Source: Auxenochlorella pyrenoidosa (taxonomy: Eukaryota; Chlorophyta; Trebouxiophyceae; Chlorellales; Chlorellaceae). From it: a DNA stretch of 26,313 nt. Where the stretch lies: assembly GCA_001430745.1 (NCBI GenBank), contig KQ482017.1, forward strand, positions 535,384 to 561,696, given 5' to 3'. The translations under genes were made by a program, and so were the position numbers. The notes beneath the pieces were generated by a model. The model was not told where the DNA came from and did not search any database. It worked only from the letters and a program-made list of their open reading frames with translations. Of the stretch, positions 8,692 through 18,599 are shown in pieces. The stretch's first letter is position 1; each line of letters opens with the position of its first letter.

Positions 8692-11600
8692 ATGGCGTCA
8701 AACGACAAGGATGAAGACAAGCCCATTAAAACGCTCACAGCAGAGGACATTCGGCTGCTGAAGACGGTGCGGACGCCCGATCGATCACCGCCTTGACGCC
8801 TTGGGGCAGCTGCAGGGCCAGCGCCGCACCCTCGACAGGAGAAACCGATGCCGGGATCACGTGGAGAAGCGGCGCTGCGGGGCAGAGCGCCCTTGCCAGC
8901 CCACCCGCCCTGTCCGCCTCTGCTGCCGCCCGACCGCCCTGACGCTCGCTCCCCACCGCAGTATGGCGCGGGGCCCTACTCCAGCAAGATCAAGAAGCTG
9001 GAGGGAGACATCAAGGAGATTGCCAAGAAGGTCAACGAGGTGTCGGGCGTGAAGGAGAGTGACACAGGGCTGGCGCACCCCTCGCGCTGGGACCTGGTGT
9101 CAGACAAGCAGGCGCAGCAGGAGGAGCAGCCGCTGCAGGTGGGCACGCGCATGTGCATTTGAGACGTTAATTCAGGGGCCAGGAAGGGGCTCTGATATTT
9201 GCTGAGCCTGCCAGGTAGCAGCGCTTCAAGCAGTGCTGTCTGCATGGTAGACAGCACTGATCAGTTGCGCACAGACGCAATGCCAGGCAGCATGTGTGCA
9301 AGCACCAGCCCGCACGCAAGGCAGCAACCCACAGAGGCGCCCGCCCCCCTGCACCGCCGCCGCCGCAGGTGGCCCGCTGCACCAAGATCATCAACCCCAA
9401 CACGGACGAGGCCAAGTATGTGATCAACATCAAGCAGATTGCCAAGTTTGTGGTGGGGCTGGGCGACAAGGTGAGGCGCTGTGAACTGCAAGGGTCGGAC
9501 TGGTGGAGCTGAATACGCCGCTTGGCAGCGCAAACGTCGGGCTGGTGGAGTGGAGTTTGCCAAGGAGCTGGCAGGCCGATGTGGCGGGGAGAGGGGCGGG
9601 ATGATACCCGGGGGGGAGGCCAGAGCTGCCAGCAGCAGGCCAGCACACCTCGCGCCCAGCTTGCCCCAGCTGCCGCCCGCATCGTCAAGCAGGCGGTCGA
9701 GCCAGCGGGACACCAACCATCACTGCTCTCCGCATCAGGCATGCACCGCCGCACCCCCGGCGCCGCACCCGTCTGCCCACCGAGGGTACAGCCCGCCACG
9801 GCCCTTGCCCAGTCCTAAATACCCGGCGCCCTGCCGAACTGCAGGTGGCCCCCACCGACATTGAGGAGGGCATGCGGGTGGGGGTGGACCGGCAGAAGTA
9901 CTCGATCCAGATCCCGCTGCCCCCCAAGATCGACGCCAGCGTGACGATGATGACGGTGGAGGAGAAGCCGGACGTCACCTACAGGTGCGGAGGGGGGTGG
10001 GGATAGGAAAAGAGAGAGGGGTGTGTGGGGGTGGGTGGGGCTCTTGTGCTTTCCTGTGGAGGAGAAGCCGGACGTCACCTACAGGTGTGGGTGGGTGGGG
10101 GTGGGGGTGTGCAGGGGGTGGGATGGGGTGGGGGTGGGGGGGCGTCGGCAGCGTCACAGCAGGTCACACCGCCTGGCAGCAGTCGGCTGCTGCTCAGGAG
10201 CCCACCGCCCCGCCAGGTGGTGCTGTCCAGGCTGCCCAACTGTGCGCCTGCCCCGCCTGCCCTCCCACCCTTCCACCCTTCCGCAGCGACATCGGCGGCT
10301 GCAAGGAGCAGATAGAGAAGATGCGCGAGGTAGTGGAGCTGCCCATGCTGCACCCCGAGAAGTTTGTGACCCTGGGCATTGACCCGCCCAAGGGGGTGCT
10401 GCTGTACGGCCCACCGGGCACAGGTGCGCCCCAGGCGCTCGCCGCGCACGGCTGCCACGCCCGGGCTGTGAACTCCCGCCTGCTTGCTGCCTGCGCTGCA
10501 CAGGGGCGTAGGCAGAGGTGCCAGGGCGCGGCCTGGGCGATGGGTCTTTCCCCCCCCCCAGGGGCTCGCGCAGCCCCCTACCCATGCGCCGTGCACGCAG
10601 CCCCCCTCCCACACCCCACTCCACCCCACCCTGACCCCCACCCTGCACCTGGGCCGTCTTGCGCAGGCAAGACGCTGCTGGCGCGCGCGGTGGCTAACCG
10701 CACAGACGCCTGCTTCATCCGCGTGATTGGCAGCGAGCTGGTGCAGAAGTATGTGGGAGAAGGAGCGCGCATGGTGAGGCCCCCCCGCCCGCCGCCTTTT
10801 CTTCAGCTCCCTGCTGGAGTTGGTTTGGCCTGGCTTGGCTGGCGGCTGGAGTTTCATGCGCGCCCCATCGTGTTGCCTGCTCTGTAGTCATGTCGCTTGC
10901 CCCCCCCCACCTGCCTGCCTGTCTGGGCGGATCGTGCCGGAGCTGTGACATACGCCACAAGCCGTCGGCCCACCCCCACATGACGGCTCCTCACCTTGCA
11001 CTGCCCCGCTGCCCTGGCCCACTGCACTGCCCCGCTGCGTTGGCCCACTGCGCTGCCCCGCTGCCCTGGCCCCACTGCACTGCCCCGCTGCCCTGCCCCG
11101 CGTCATCCGCCCTGCCGCCCTGGTCCCGCTGCCTGCCTCGTGCGCCGCAGGTGCGCGAGCTGTTCCAGATGGCGCGGTCCAAAAAGGCGTGCATCATCTT
11201 CTTTGACGAGGTGGGCGGGGCGGGCAGGGCAGGGGGTGCTGCCACTGTAAAGCTGCAAAGGCAAACCCACCCGGGACCGGGGGGGGGGGGGCTGGGAATC
11301 CCTGCGGCAGCCGAGCACCTCGCTGCAGCCGGCGGCTGCACCGCACACACCTCTGGCCCCATCCTCAACTGCTGGCATCATGCACCCCTCGCGCCCACTC
11401 CTCACCTGCCGTGCAACCTGACCTCGCGCCCGGCAGGTGGACGCCATCGGCGGCGCGCGGCACGACGACGCGAGCGGCGACAGCGAGGTGCAGCGCACCA
11501 TGCTGGAGATTGTCAACCAGCTGGACGGCTTTGATGCCCGCGGCAACATCAAGGCAAGCCCTGGGTCCTCCTGTGGGCAGCAGCCCGCATGCGCACGAGC

Positions 11601-12889
11601 ACCCTCGTTCTGTGGGCAGCAGCCCGCATGTGCACGAGCCCCCGCGTCCTGTGGGCAGCTCGCATGCGCGCGCGCCCCCCTGCCCTGTGGGCAGCCCGCA
11701 TGCGTGCATGCCCTCGCGTCCTGTGGGCAGCCCGTCTGCCTGCCCAGAAGCGCAGGCCGCGCCGCTGCCCTGCCAGCCACCTGCACCTGGCAGGCCCCGA
11801 ACGCGTGCTGTGTCTGTCCCGCCGCAGCCGCTTCACCGGCCACCTGCTCAAGCCAGGGGTTCGCCCGCGCTGCTCGTCCTGCAGCCCGCCTGCCTGCCCT
11901 GCTTCCCACCGACCCCGCCTGCCTTCCCATCCACCCTTGCCCCGCCCTGCAGGTGCTCATGGCCACCAACCGGCCAGACACGCTGGACCCTGCCCTGCTG
12001 CGCCCCGGGCGGCTCGACCGAAAGGTGGAGTTTGGCCTTCCAGACCTGGAGTCGCGCACGCAGGTGAGGGGCAAAGCGATCCACATGAGGGCCCCTGGCC
12101 CCCGCCCGCCCTTCCCGGCCTGCCTGGCCAGCCTGCCTGCTCTGCCAGACCTGTAGTCGCGCACGCAGGTGGGGGGTGCTGCTGGGTCGCGCCCCGCCGC
12201 GTCGCCACCCGGCGCCCCCCCNNNNNNNNNNNNNNNNNNNNNNNNNNNNNNNNNNNNNNNNNNNNNNNNNNNNNNNNNNNNNNNNNNNNNNNNNNNNNNN
12301 NNNNNNNNNNNNNNNNNNNNNNNNNNNNNNNNNNNNNNNNNNNNNNNNNNNNNNNNNNNNNNNNNNNNNNNNNNNNNNNNNNNNNNNNNNNNNNNNNNNN
12401 NNNNNNNNNNNNNNNNNNNNNNNNNNNNNNNNNNNNNNNNNNNNNNNNNNNNNNNNNNNNNNNNNNNNNNNNNNNNNNNNNNNNNNNNNNNNNNNNNNNN
12501 NNNNNNNNNNNNNNNNNNNNNNNNNNNNNNNNNNNNNNNNNNNNNNNNNNNNNNNNNNNNNNNNNNNNNNNNNNNNNNNNNNNNNNNNNNNNNNNNNNNN
12601 NNNNNNNNNNNNNNNNNNNNNNNNNNNNNNNNNNNNNNNNNNNNNNNNNNNNNNNNNNNNNNNNNNNNNNNNNNNNNNNNNNNNNNNNNNNNNNNNNNNN
12701 NNNNNNNNNNNNNNNNNNNNNNNNNNNNNNNNNNNNNNNNNNNNNNNNNNNNNNNNNNNNNNNNNNNNNNNNNNNNNNNNNNNNNNNNNNNNNNNNNNNN
12801 NNNNNNNNNCCCNCCCCCCCCCCCTTCCGCAGGTCATCAAGGGCTACCAGAAGTTCTCGGCCACGCCCAAGTACATGGTGTACAACTAG
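8692..12889 (+). CDS. RPT1: 26S proteasome regulatory ATPase subunit RPT1 (interrupted by assembly gap)
   Basis: RPT1 is one of six AAA+ ATPases in the base of the 19S particle; it helps unfold ubiquitinated proteins and feed them into the 20S core. Exons: 8692-8766, 8962-9138, 9369-9470, 9845-9984, 10287-10423, 10667-10773, 11151-11210, 11437-11553, 11953-12063, [missing], 12833-12889. The first nine give 342 residues and the last 18, ending KYMVYN. Landmarks: N-terminal coiled coil ([19 protein letters not shown]), OB-fold segment, PLPPKID, Walker A GPPGTGKT at residues 206-213, Walker B IIFFDE ending at 266, sensor ATNRPD and arginine-finger RPGRLDRK near 322-329. The sequence closely follows plant RPT1, whose length is about 426. 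About 62 codons of the lid domain fall in the N run. Intron 8 needs a GC donor (AAG|GCAAGC). There is no sign of a pseudogene. Confidence 0.97.
9956..10087 (+). repeat. Exact 32-bp copy of exon-4 end plus donor inside RPT1 intron 4
   Basis: Positions 9956-9987 (last 29 bases of exon 4 plus GTG of the intron) recur exactly at 10056-10087, an offset of 100 bp. The copy again reads CACCTACAG|GTG, so it is a second potential 5' splice site. The stretch between and after is G-rich (GGGTGGGG repeats). Confidence 0.92.
10997..11100 (+). repeat. Four 26-27 bp tandem units in RPT1 intron 6
   Basis: The unit is about TTGCACTGCCCCGCTGCCCT followed by GGCCCAC. Copies start near 10997, 11023, 11049 and 11076 with a few substitutions. 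They lie just upstream of the polypyrimidine tract and acceptor used by exon 7. Confidence 0.85.
11571..11740 (+). repeat. Five 36-39 bp tandem units in RPT1 intron 8
   Basis: The core CTGTGGGCAG recurs at 11571, 11610, 11649, 11685 and 11721, spacings of 39, 39, 36 and 36, each followed by CCCGCATG-like bases and an ACGAGC or CGCGCC stretch. All spacings are multiples of three, which is why an open frame runs through the intron; nothing in the conserved RPT1 protein corresponds to it. Confidence 0.88.
12040..12175 (+). repeat. Copy of exon-9 end plus donor in RPT1 intron 9
   Basis: CCAGACCTGGAGTCGCGCAC plus GCAGGTGAGG at 12040-12069 recurs at 12145-12174 as CCAGACCTGTAGTCGCGCAC plus GCAGGTGGGG, an offset of 105 bp with two substitutions. 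One turns the GAG codon into TAG, so use of the second donor would add a stop. The N run begins 47 bp after the copy. Confidence 0.88.
12222..12809. other. Assembly gap (588 N), plus one N at 12813
   Basis: The gap is bounded by C homopolymer runs on both sides. It removes the RPT1 exon(s) for the AAA+ lid region and their splice sites. C-rich flanks and the tandem duplication just to the left suggest the cause is a repeat or homopolymer that could not be assembled. Confidence 0.97.
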
Positions 12890-12895
12890 GGCCAG

Positions 12896-12958
12896 GCAGC
12901 ACAGCACAGCACAGCACAGCACAGCATGACACATCGCAGCACAGCGCAGCGCAGCGCA
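12896..12958 (+). repeat. AGCAC/GCAGC pentamer repeats at start of RPT1 3' UTR
   Basis: About six AGCAC units follow the RPT1 stop codon almost directly, then a degenerate GCAGC-type stretch. The run stays outside the coding sequence. Confidence 0.85.
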
Positions 12959-13025
12959 AACTGTCGCACAACAACCAGCTGCGCCCGCCTGCCCACGCAC
13001 CCCTGGCGCTGCGTCCCGGCCCGCT

Positions 13026-13030
13026 TGTAA
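13026..13030 (+). terminator. Probable RPT1 poly(A) signal TGTAA
   Basis: TGTAA is the usual polyadenylation signal in chlorophyte algae; this one lies 137 bases after the RPT1 stop codon. Another TGTAA occurs near 13400 on the same strand. Confidence 0.55.
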
Positions 13031-13139
13031 CACCACATGCAGAGCACAGCAGTGTGGAGGCAAGTGCGTGTGCTATGGCACAGTGAAAGAGCGTACGCAG
13101 CATGGGCAGCATGAATGGTGCCGGGCTGGTCTGAAAGGC

Positions 13140-13420
13140 CATGAGTGCACCATGGCACGGCCTTCCTTGCTCCTGCGCTCCATGCGTTTGAGCCGTGTGA
13201 CCACAGTTGACATGGAAACAGGGCACGCGGAATGTAGTACGCCGGCGGCAGCGCCTGCTGCAACACAGAAGCACATCAAGAGGAGGAGAAAGAGGAGAAA
13301 GCGACAGCAAACACAAGAGCAGGCAATCATAAGCCGAAGCAGAAGCCTGGGCCTGGCATGAATCCACTCTAAAAGTTGTGGCATCAGATGTGGGGGAAGT
13401 TGTAAGAACGGCTTGAAGGC
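13140..13420 (-). repeat. Diverged inverted copy of the sequence at 20990-21200
   Basis: Read on the minus strand, this stretch has CTCCTCTTGATGTGCTTCTG, then GTGCCCTGTTTCCATGTC and a GTCACACGG segment that line up with CTTCTCAAGATGTTGTTCT, GTGCCCTGTTTCTATGTCGA and GCCACACGTGG near 21115-21175 on the plus strand. Both read as a leucine-rich hydrophobic segment followed by a basic one. The copy looks decayed and no complete gene could be built here. Confidence 0.5.
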
Positions 13421-13554
13421 AGGCACCGGCGAGGCCTCGTGCTCTCAAACACGCAAGCGGGTGCCGCACCCACGCCAGGCGCAGCAGAGGCAGCGGCGGC
13501 GCCACACACGGGAGGCCTGCCTCAAGAGGGGGCAGGTCGCTCTGCCTGGCCGTC

Positions 13555-14873
13555 CTAGCCGGCGCCTGCCAGGCGATGCAGCAGGAACCTGGCAGCATGC
13601 TCCCATGGCAGAGCAGACACAAATGCGAGCACTGCATGTATGGAGAGAGAGGGGCAGCAGAATTGTGGGCTGCAACCAGCTGTGCACAAGTGGGACGCAA
13701 CAGGTGGAGGTGCGACCGCTGTGCTGGAGCAAGCTAGCAGCAGCACAGCCTGCCCAGGCACCCCTTGAAACCATAGTGCTCTGCACCCGCCTCGCATCTG
13801 GCGCACACCTGCGAAGGTTTTCAGCTGCCGCTTCAGCCAGCCAAAATCTTCAGGCAGCTCCAGCGGCAGGTCTGCAGCGAGGAGGGTGGCGGCCGCAAAG
13901 GGTCAGTGTCGCAACTTTCGTTGCGGAAAGACAGACCAAGCAAGCCCAAACAAGCAAAGGGCTGTGCTGTCGTGCCATCAGGTGAGCCTGCATACAAGCA
14001 CACAAAGAAACACAAAGAGCACGCAAACAGAACTGCAGCAGCTGTGCGTTCAACTGCAGGCTCCAACCTAACGGCCAGCCACACCCTCCCAACTGCATCC
14101 TACACCCCACCCACCCGACAGGACGCCCCTTCCAGAGACAAGTGCATACAGCTCCGGGTCCAGCAGCCACCGGGCCGCATGCTCAAAACGCGCGTTCGGG
14201 GCTGCCAGGCTCAGCAGCGCCGCAGACCAGGTGGCGGCCCCGAGGAACACGGTCCGGCCAGGCCTCAGGCTGCTGCCGTCCACGCAGAAGTGCAGGGCCA
14301 GCGCGCAGTGCACAGCTGCCGCCGCAAACGCCGCCTTGCACAGCCTCACGCACGCCACCGGCCGGTCGCTTGTCAGGCAGCCCAGGCCTGCACCGCAGGA
14401 AGAGGCAGTGGCGGCTTGTCGCACGAGCAGGCCCGGGCAAATGAAAGGTGACCGGTAGACTGATGCTCAAGTGCGTTCCTCCACCCAACCGCTGTACCGC
14501 TCTGCTCCAGCCCCATGCAAAGAGTGCATTGATTCAGAGCATCAGGCGGCAGATGCTTGCCTGCCAGCGTCACGGGCCCGACAGCCAGCAGTGCGAACCA
14601 GGGCCAGGTGGCGTGCCAGGTGACGGCGAACACCACAGAGCACAGGATCATGACGGCGCTGGCCACCAGCTGCAGCACCGGCCTGCCTGCCGCGCGCTGC
14701 ACCACGAGGGTGAGCACGCAGGATGCAAACACTGTCCCGTGGCTGCCGATGAAAAACGTGTCCGGGCTCGCCCTGATCATGCACAGCCACACCATTGCCA
14801 GGAACGTTGCACATAAAGTTGGGACCGCATTGAACCGAAATCTGTAGCGGCCTGCAGGCAAGGAAGTGGGCAT
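13555..14873 (-). CDS. Multi-pass membrane protein of unknown function, 5' end unresolved
   Basis: Four exons on the minus strand keep phase 1 at every junction: 14851 (or 14873 if MPTSLPAG is the start) to 14561, 14387-14115, 13871-13809 and 13631-13555 (stop TAG). The product has at least five hydrophobic spans: VPTLCATFLAMVWLCMI; TVFASCVLTLVV; LQLVASAVMILCSVVFAVTW followed by PWFALLAVGPV; KAAFAAAAVHCALALHFC; and VFLGAATWSAALLSLAA. It ends with a helical tail (ELPEDFGWLKRQL, then LAFVSALPWEHAARFLLHRL). Intron 14560-14388 uses a GC donor (CAG|GCAAGC). An acceptor-like CTTCCTTGCCTGCAG just before 14851 suggests an upstream exon, perhaps the one encoding KFPLRFDRLYPHS near 14935-14975. I do not recognise the family. 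The gene is convergent with RPT1. Confidence 0.6.
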
Positions 14874-15530
14874 GTCTCATGCACAAACTCGGGTGAAGTC
14901 AGGCAGTCGTGGGTTGCCAGGCGCCGGCTTGCTTGAATGGGGGTAAAGTCTGTCGAACCGCAGTGGAAATTTGCAACACAGACGGCGCTGTGCTTTGCAA
15001 GCTCCTTCAGGACAGGGAGGACGGGGGACACACGAGCGGCGGCCAACGCGCCTGCCACCTGCTCGGCCTGCATTGCTGCTGTTGTCCTTCCCAGGGCCGC
15101 CACCTGTACCCTGCAGCCACATGAAAGTGCAAAAATGGGGTCAGTGATTTGCTTGTCCTTGATCTCTGCCGAACTGCAACGGGACTTGCGACACAATTGT
15201 GCAAGACCCCGTGACACGCCATGGCGCGCCGTGCCAGGCGCAGGGCAGCTCAAGCGGGAGTACGTTGCACTGCTCTCGGTCGTGACCGCTAGGCAGGGGA
15301 AAGGGTGTGCCATGCGTGCACACTCAATGCAGGCCAGAGAGTTGCTGCTGCAAGCTGCAAGCCACGCGCCACCCTGCTTCCCAGATGCAGGGAGGGCGGG
15401 GGGCACGCGCGCCGGCGGCGGCGGCGCGACACGCCTGCAAGGCCAGACGCACCTGCCGGCTGCCAGTGCACCGGGCTGCCACGACTGCTGGCGCCCACTC
15501 TGAGCGGCCTCCTGAGGTGTAATTGACGTT
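14874..15530 (-). other. Unresolved stretch, possible upstream exons of the membrane gene
   Basis: On the minus strand there is an exon-like segment after acceptor TGTGGCTGCAG at about 15111: VQVAALGRTTAAMQAEQVAG, continuing ALAAARVSPVLPVLKELA. A diverged copy of its GCCGCCGC..GTGCCCCCCG core lies at about 15380-15440. I could not find a donor that joins it in phase to 14851. No other gene is visible. Confidence 0.35.
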
Positions 15531-15539
15531 TCAGCTGCA

Positions 15540-15690
15540 AGCCGTCTGCAGAGCGAGAGTGGTGGAAGGTTGTGCACACTGAGGGCGGCCGGAGGGTGCG
15601 CGAAGGCTGTTTCCGATTAATTCAAGGCTGATTTCGTCTGCACAGCGAGTGAGCGGCAAAGGTTCAGTCCCGCTGGGTCTGGCAGAGCTT
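15540..15690 (+). pseudogene. Decayed exon copy related to 21225-21345
   Basis: After an acceptor-like CGTCTGCAG at 15557, the plus strand reads EWWKVVHTEGGRRVREG and soon reaches a TGA stop. The stretch 21232-21319 reads DWWEVLDTEGGKASSVQLR between CCCGCAG and a GTGAGT donor. The WW-x-V-x-x-TEGG core is shared, and both copies end at an (A)GTGAG sequence. This one has a stop and looks like a relic. Confidence 0.5.
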
Positions 15691-16911
15691 GAGCTCTCGC
15701 TTATGCTGCCGGCCAGCCCACTTTCCGAATCACAAATGCCATCGACAAGGCTAACTTCGCGTTCAGAATCCTGCAAGGGCTGCTGCCCCTGCCGTGTGAC
15801 TGTTGTTTGTCGGCCGCGTTTCGGACAACCTGTTGCTGAGTCCACGGGGGTATTTAGCTCTGCTGCTTGACAGGAGGAACAATGGAATCCGACGAAAGCG
15901 AGAAAAGCAACAGCGTGGGCTTCTGTGGCTTGGCTCGCCAGCACCCGCCAGCGCTGCTGCCTGCGAGCGGCCATTGATGGCCGCTTGTAATATTGTTTGC
16001 ATGGATAGATAGCGGGCTGGTGTACGACAAGCTAGGAGGTGCGGGGCGGTATGGGATGGCCGCGGTGTGGCGGGAGGGGAGATGGGTGAGGGTGCAGGAT
16101 CGGGTGGCATGATGGCGGGGGGCATCAGCGGCGCTCCCCAAACACAGCGGCATGCGGCGGCAAAGCTGGCTCGGCGCAGGGACTGCTGAAGGAAGGGGTG
16201 CAGGCTCGAAAGCTGGGGCTCGACAAGTCCATCAAAGCGATTGCCGTACAACGCGCAGCTGACACACATGACGTTCATGTGTCTCGGTGACGCGGCAGCA
16301 AAGCGGGCCGAGCCTCAACTCGCGAAGAAGTTGCTGCGTCGCCTTCAAGCTTGCTTGTTTGTGAAAACAGGTTCCCATCGCCCGGTTTCTTCGCCCCCAG
16401 CGTGAGCCAGTGCGCCATTGCGCCAGCGCCTCACGCTGGGAGCCCTCTCGCATGCCAGCCAGGTGGCCAGCAAGCGCGGCCAGGCTGCTGCGGCATGCCG
16501 GCATCAAGGCCACCGCAGCACACGCTTTCAGTATGGTGGCGCCCTCACGGTGGCATCCGCTTGCAGCTGCTAAGAAAGCACCAGTTGGCCACGACAAGCC
16601 CCGCCTTGTCGAGCCAGCGAGGGCCAACTGCTGTCCTCAACTGATGGGCGCCCACTCTGCGAGCATTTAGGCAGTGGTCCCTTGCTGTCCTGCTCAAATG
16701 GAGACAGGCTGTGCACACTGTTGAGCTTGTACAGTTTAAGGAGACCTCGTAGAAGGTGCCTGAGATGGGCTCTGGAAGCTGTGGCGCCCGCCATGCGCTG
16801 CCACGCTGACAGGATGCTGACGACTCTTCCTGCGCCAAACCCTTCACTGCCAGGCCTCTCCCTCCTGTTACCAGCCTGTGCTTGTGTCAGCCTGTCAGTC
16901 ATAATGTGTGA
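15691..16911. other. No gene recognised; weak similarity to 23060-23260 inside
   Basis: Open frames on both strands have no recognised motif or splice support. The stretch 16560-16605 (CAGCTGCTAAGAAAGCACCA, then GTTGGCC...AAGCCCCGC) lines up with 23220-23262 (CAGCTGCACAAAAGATGTCA, then GTTGGCT...AAGCCCCGC). In both, the plus strand can be read as AA(K/Q)K..VG..KPR, which suggests a shared ancestral exon. Confidence 0.4.
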
Positions 16912-17876
16912 GAGACGCGTGGCAACGAGAGTCACAGCCCCGGGTTCAGAAGCAGCTTTCGTCCACTGCGCACTGCTGGTGGCCTGTGATCAGGCTGGCA
17001 CTGCCACCGACTCTCGCAGAGTGGGTGGCACGGGCTGCCCGAGGCACTGGCAGAAGGGTCAGGCGAGCTGCTGTGTGCTGCAAACTCTCGTTTAACCAAA
17101 AGCTCTCTGGCAGGGCCGTTGCAGCCGTGAGTAGTCTTGAGGTTGCCTTAGGATTTGGGAAGAAGTGCGGCTAACCCTCGCTGGCGCTGCCGCTGCTGCT
17201 CTGCACCGCTGACCCTGAGACTGCATCTCTCCGCCTCCAGCCCAGGCATCATGGAAACAGCGTCACAGAGCCGCGGCCAGGGACAACAGCCGAGAGACCA
17301 TACCTGCTGCTCCCCAGGGCCACCATCACTTCAGCACACCCGCTGTTCATGGCAAGGGCCTTGCAGTCAACAGGTAGGGCGGGTGCACGTGCCAGGTTCG
17401 CTGCAGGTTTTGTTTGCATGGCCTCAAGAGAATATGGCATGTAATTAATGCAGTAATGGCGCACAGGCAGCGGCTTGGGGGGCGTGGAGGGCGTGCCCAC
17501 CACAGGCTAAAGGTGCCAGGTGCCCGCTGGTCTCCCGCTGGGCCACGCCTGAGGAGCGGCTGCCCTGCTCTGCAGAGTTAATGTTGCACCTGCCCTGCCA
17601 CTGGCAAGCTTGGGAACGGCCCAACAAGACTTCTCTGCCCTTATATGCACCGCGCAGGTGGACCAACCTCAAGAATGGCAAGTTCGGCAAGAGCCTGGGC
17701 CCCCCCTCAATGGACGTGCTGGCGGTGTGAAAGCTGCCCCTGGGGAGGGCGCGCCGAGGTGGGCGGCGCACTACGGTTCCCCAGTCTTTCCCTCCTGGGC
17801 AGGGGGGCACGCATACCAGCGGAGAGAGCGCTCCTGGCATCCCACTCCACCCACCGGCAGCTGCCCAGCCAGTTGA
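16912..17876 (+). pseudogene. Decayed copy of the 23755-24770 segment, including first exons of the 24.1-kb gene
   Basis: The two segments share GAGACGCGTGGCAACGAGAG at their left ends (16912 and 23755) and stay alignable through introns and exons. The exon-2 copy begins at 17658 after GCGCAG and reads WTNLKNGKFGKSLGPPSMDV followed by LAV, then TGA at 17727 where the other copy has an Arg codon. The exon-1 copy (about 17251-17373) has lost the reading frame, although a GTAGGG donor-like site remains. Because intronic sequence is also shared, this is a DNA-level duplication and not a retrocopy. Confidence 0.75.
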
Positions 17877-18338
17877 GTCCTCCCGTGCCTGCTTCCCTGC
17901 CTGCCTGCGGGTTGCAGCAGGTTGGCGGCATAACATAGTCTTAGCTCTTGCTGCAACGCCCCCAACCATGCGGCAGGTGTGGCCAGCGGGATGACCAGCC
18001 TGGTGGCGTGCCGGGCGCAGAAGCCTGCGCTGCGGGTGCTGGCCAGCGCCATCACCTGGGGCTGCCCTCCCTGCTAGGCAGCATGCATGGGCATCCATGT
18101 GCTGCAGCCAGCCAGCAAGCCCTTACAGCCCATTGCTTCAGTTTGTCAGCCTCCTGTTGATGATCAAGGCATTGCCAGGGCGCGGTTGGAGATGCACCCG
18201 AAAAGCATGACGAACGACGGTACGGCTGGCTCGACCTACTGCGCCATCACCAACCCGCCCCACCCGCACCTGACAGTACGCCATCCACGCAAACGATGTC
18301 CGTATACTCAGTCGCCATCACCAGCCGTGCCACTGGGT

Positions 18339-18401
18339 GCAGGTGAGAACCCTCGGAGGCGACAGACACCTGGGGCTTCGCCTCCGAGGGCTCTCGCCTG
18401 C
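18339..18401. repeat. Inverted repeat, 24-bp arms with 15-nt loop
   Basis: Arm 1 is 18339-18362 and arm 2 is 18378-18401. They are reverse complements with two mismatches around the shared core CCCTCGGAGGCGA, so a transcript of either strand could fold into a hairpin. Confidence 0.85.
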
Positions 18402-18599
18402 GCCCTGCGGCACGGCTGCTGCTGGTTTCCGAGATATACGACATCGTGTGCGGGGACGGCGTCCAGCCAGGTGGGGTGGAGCCTGGGTGGGGTGGGGTGG
18501 GGTGTCCACGGCGCAGTGGGTCGAGTGGGGGATGACAGCAGGAGGCTGCTGGCTGGTGCTTCTTACAGCGCTGCAGCATGTTAATGCCTGCCTGCATGT

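Noticed and set aside
11589..12929. Long open frames running through the N gap on both strands
   Set aside because: Openness is an artefact of the N run, which is translated as unknown residues; only the RPT1 frame is supported.
15531..15974. 147-codon minus-strand frame with a Ser/Glu-rich part
   Set aside because: Could be a 5' exon of the membrane gene, but I found no donor that joins it in phase, and it overlaps the opposite-strand exon relic.
15882..15977. Short plus-strand frame starting MESDESEKSNSV
   Set aside because: Good start context and a downstream TGTAA, but only about 30 codons, no family, no splice partner found.
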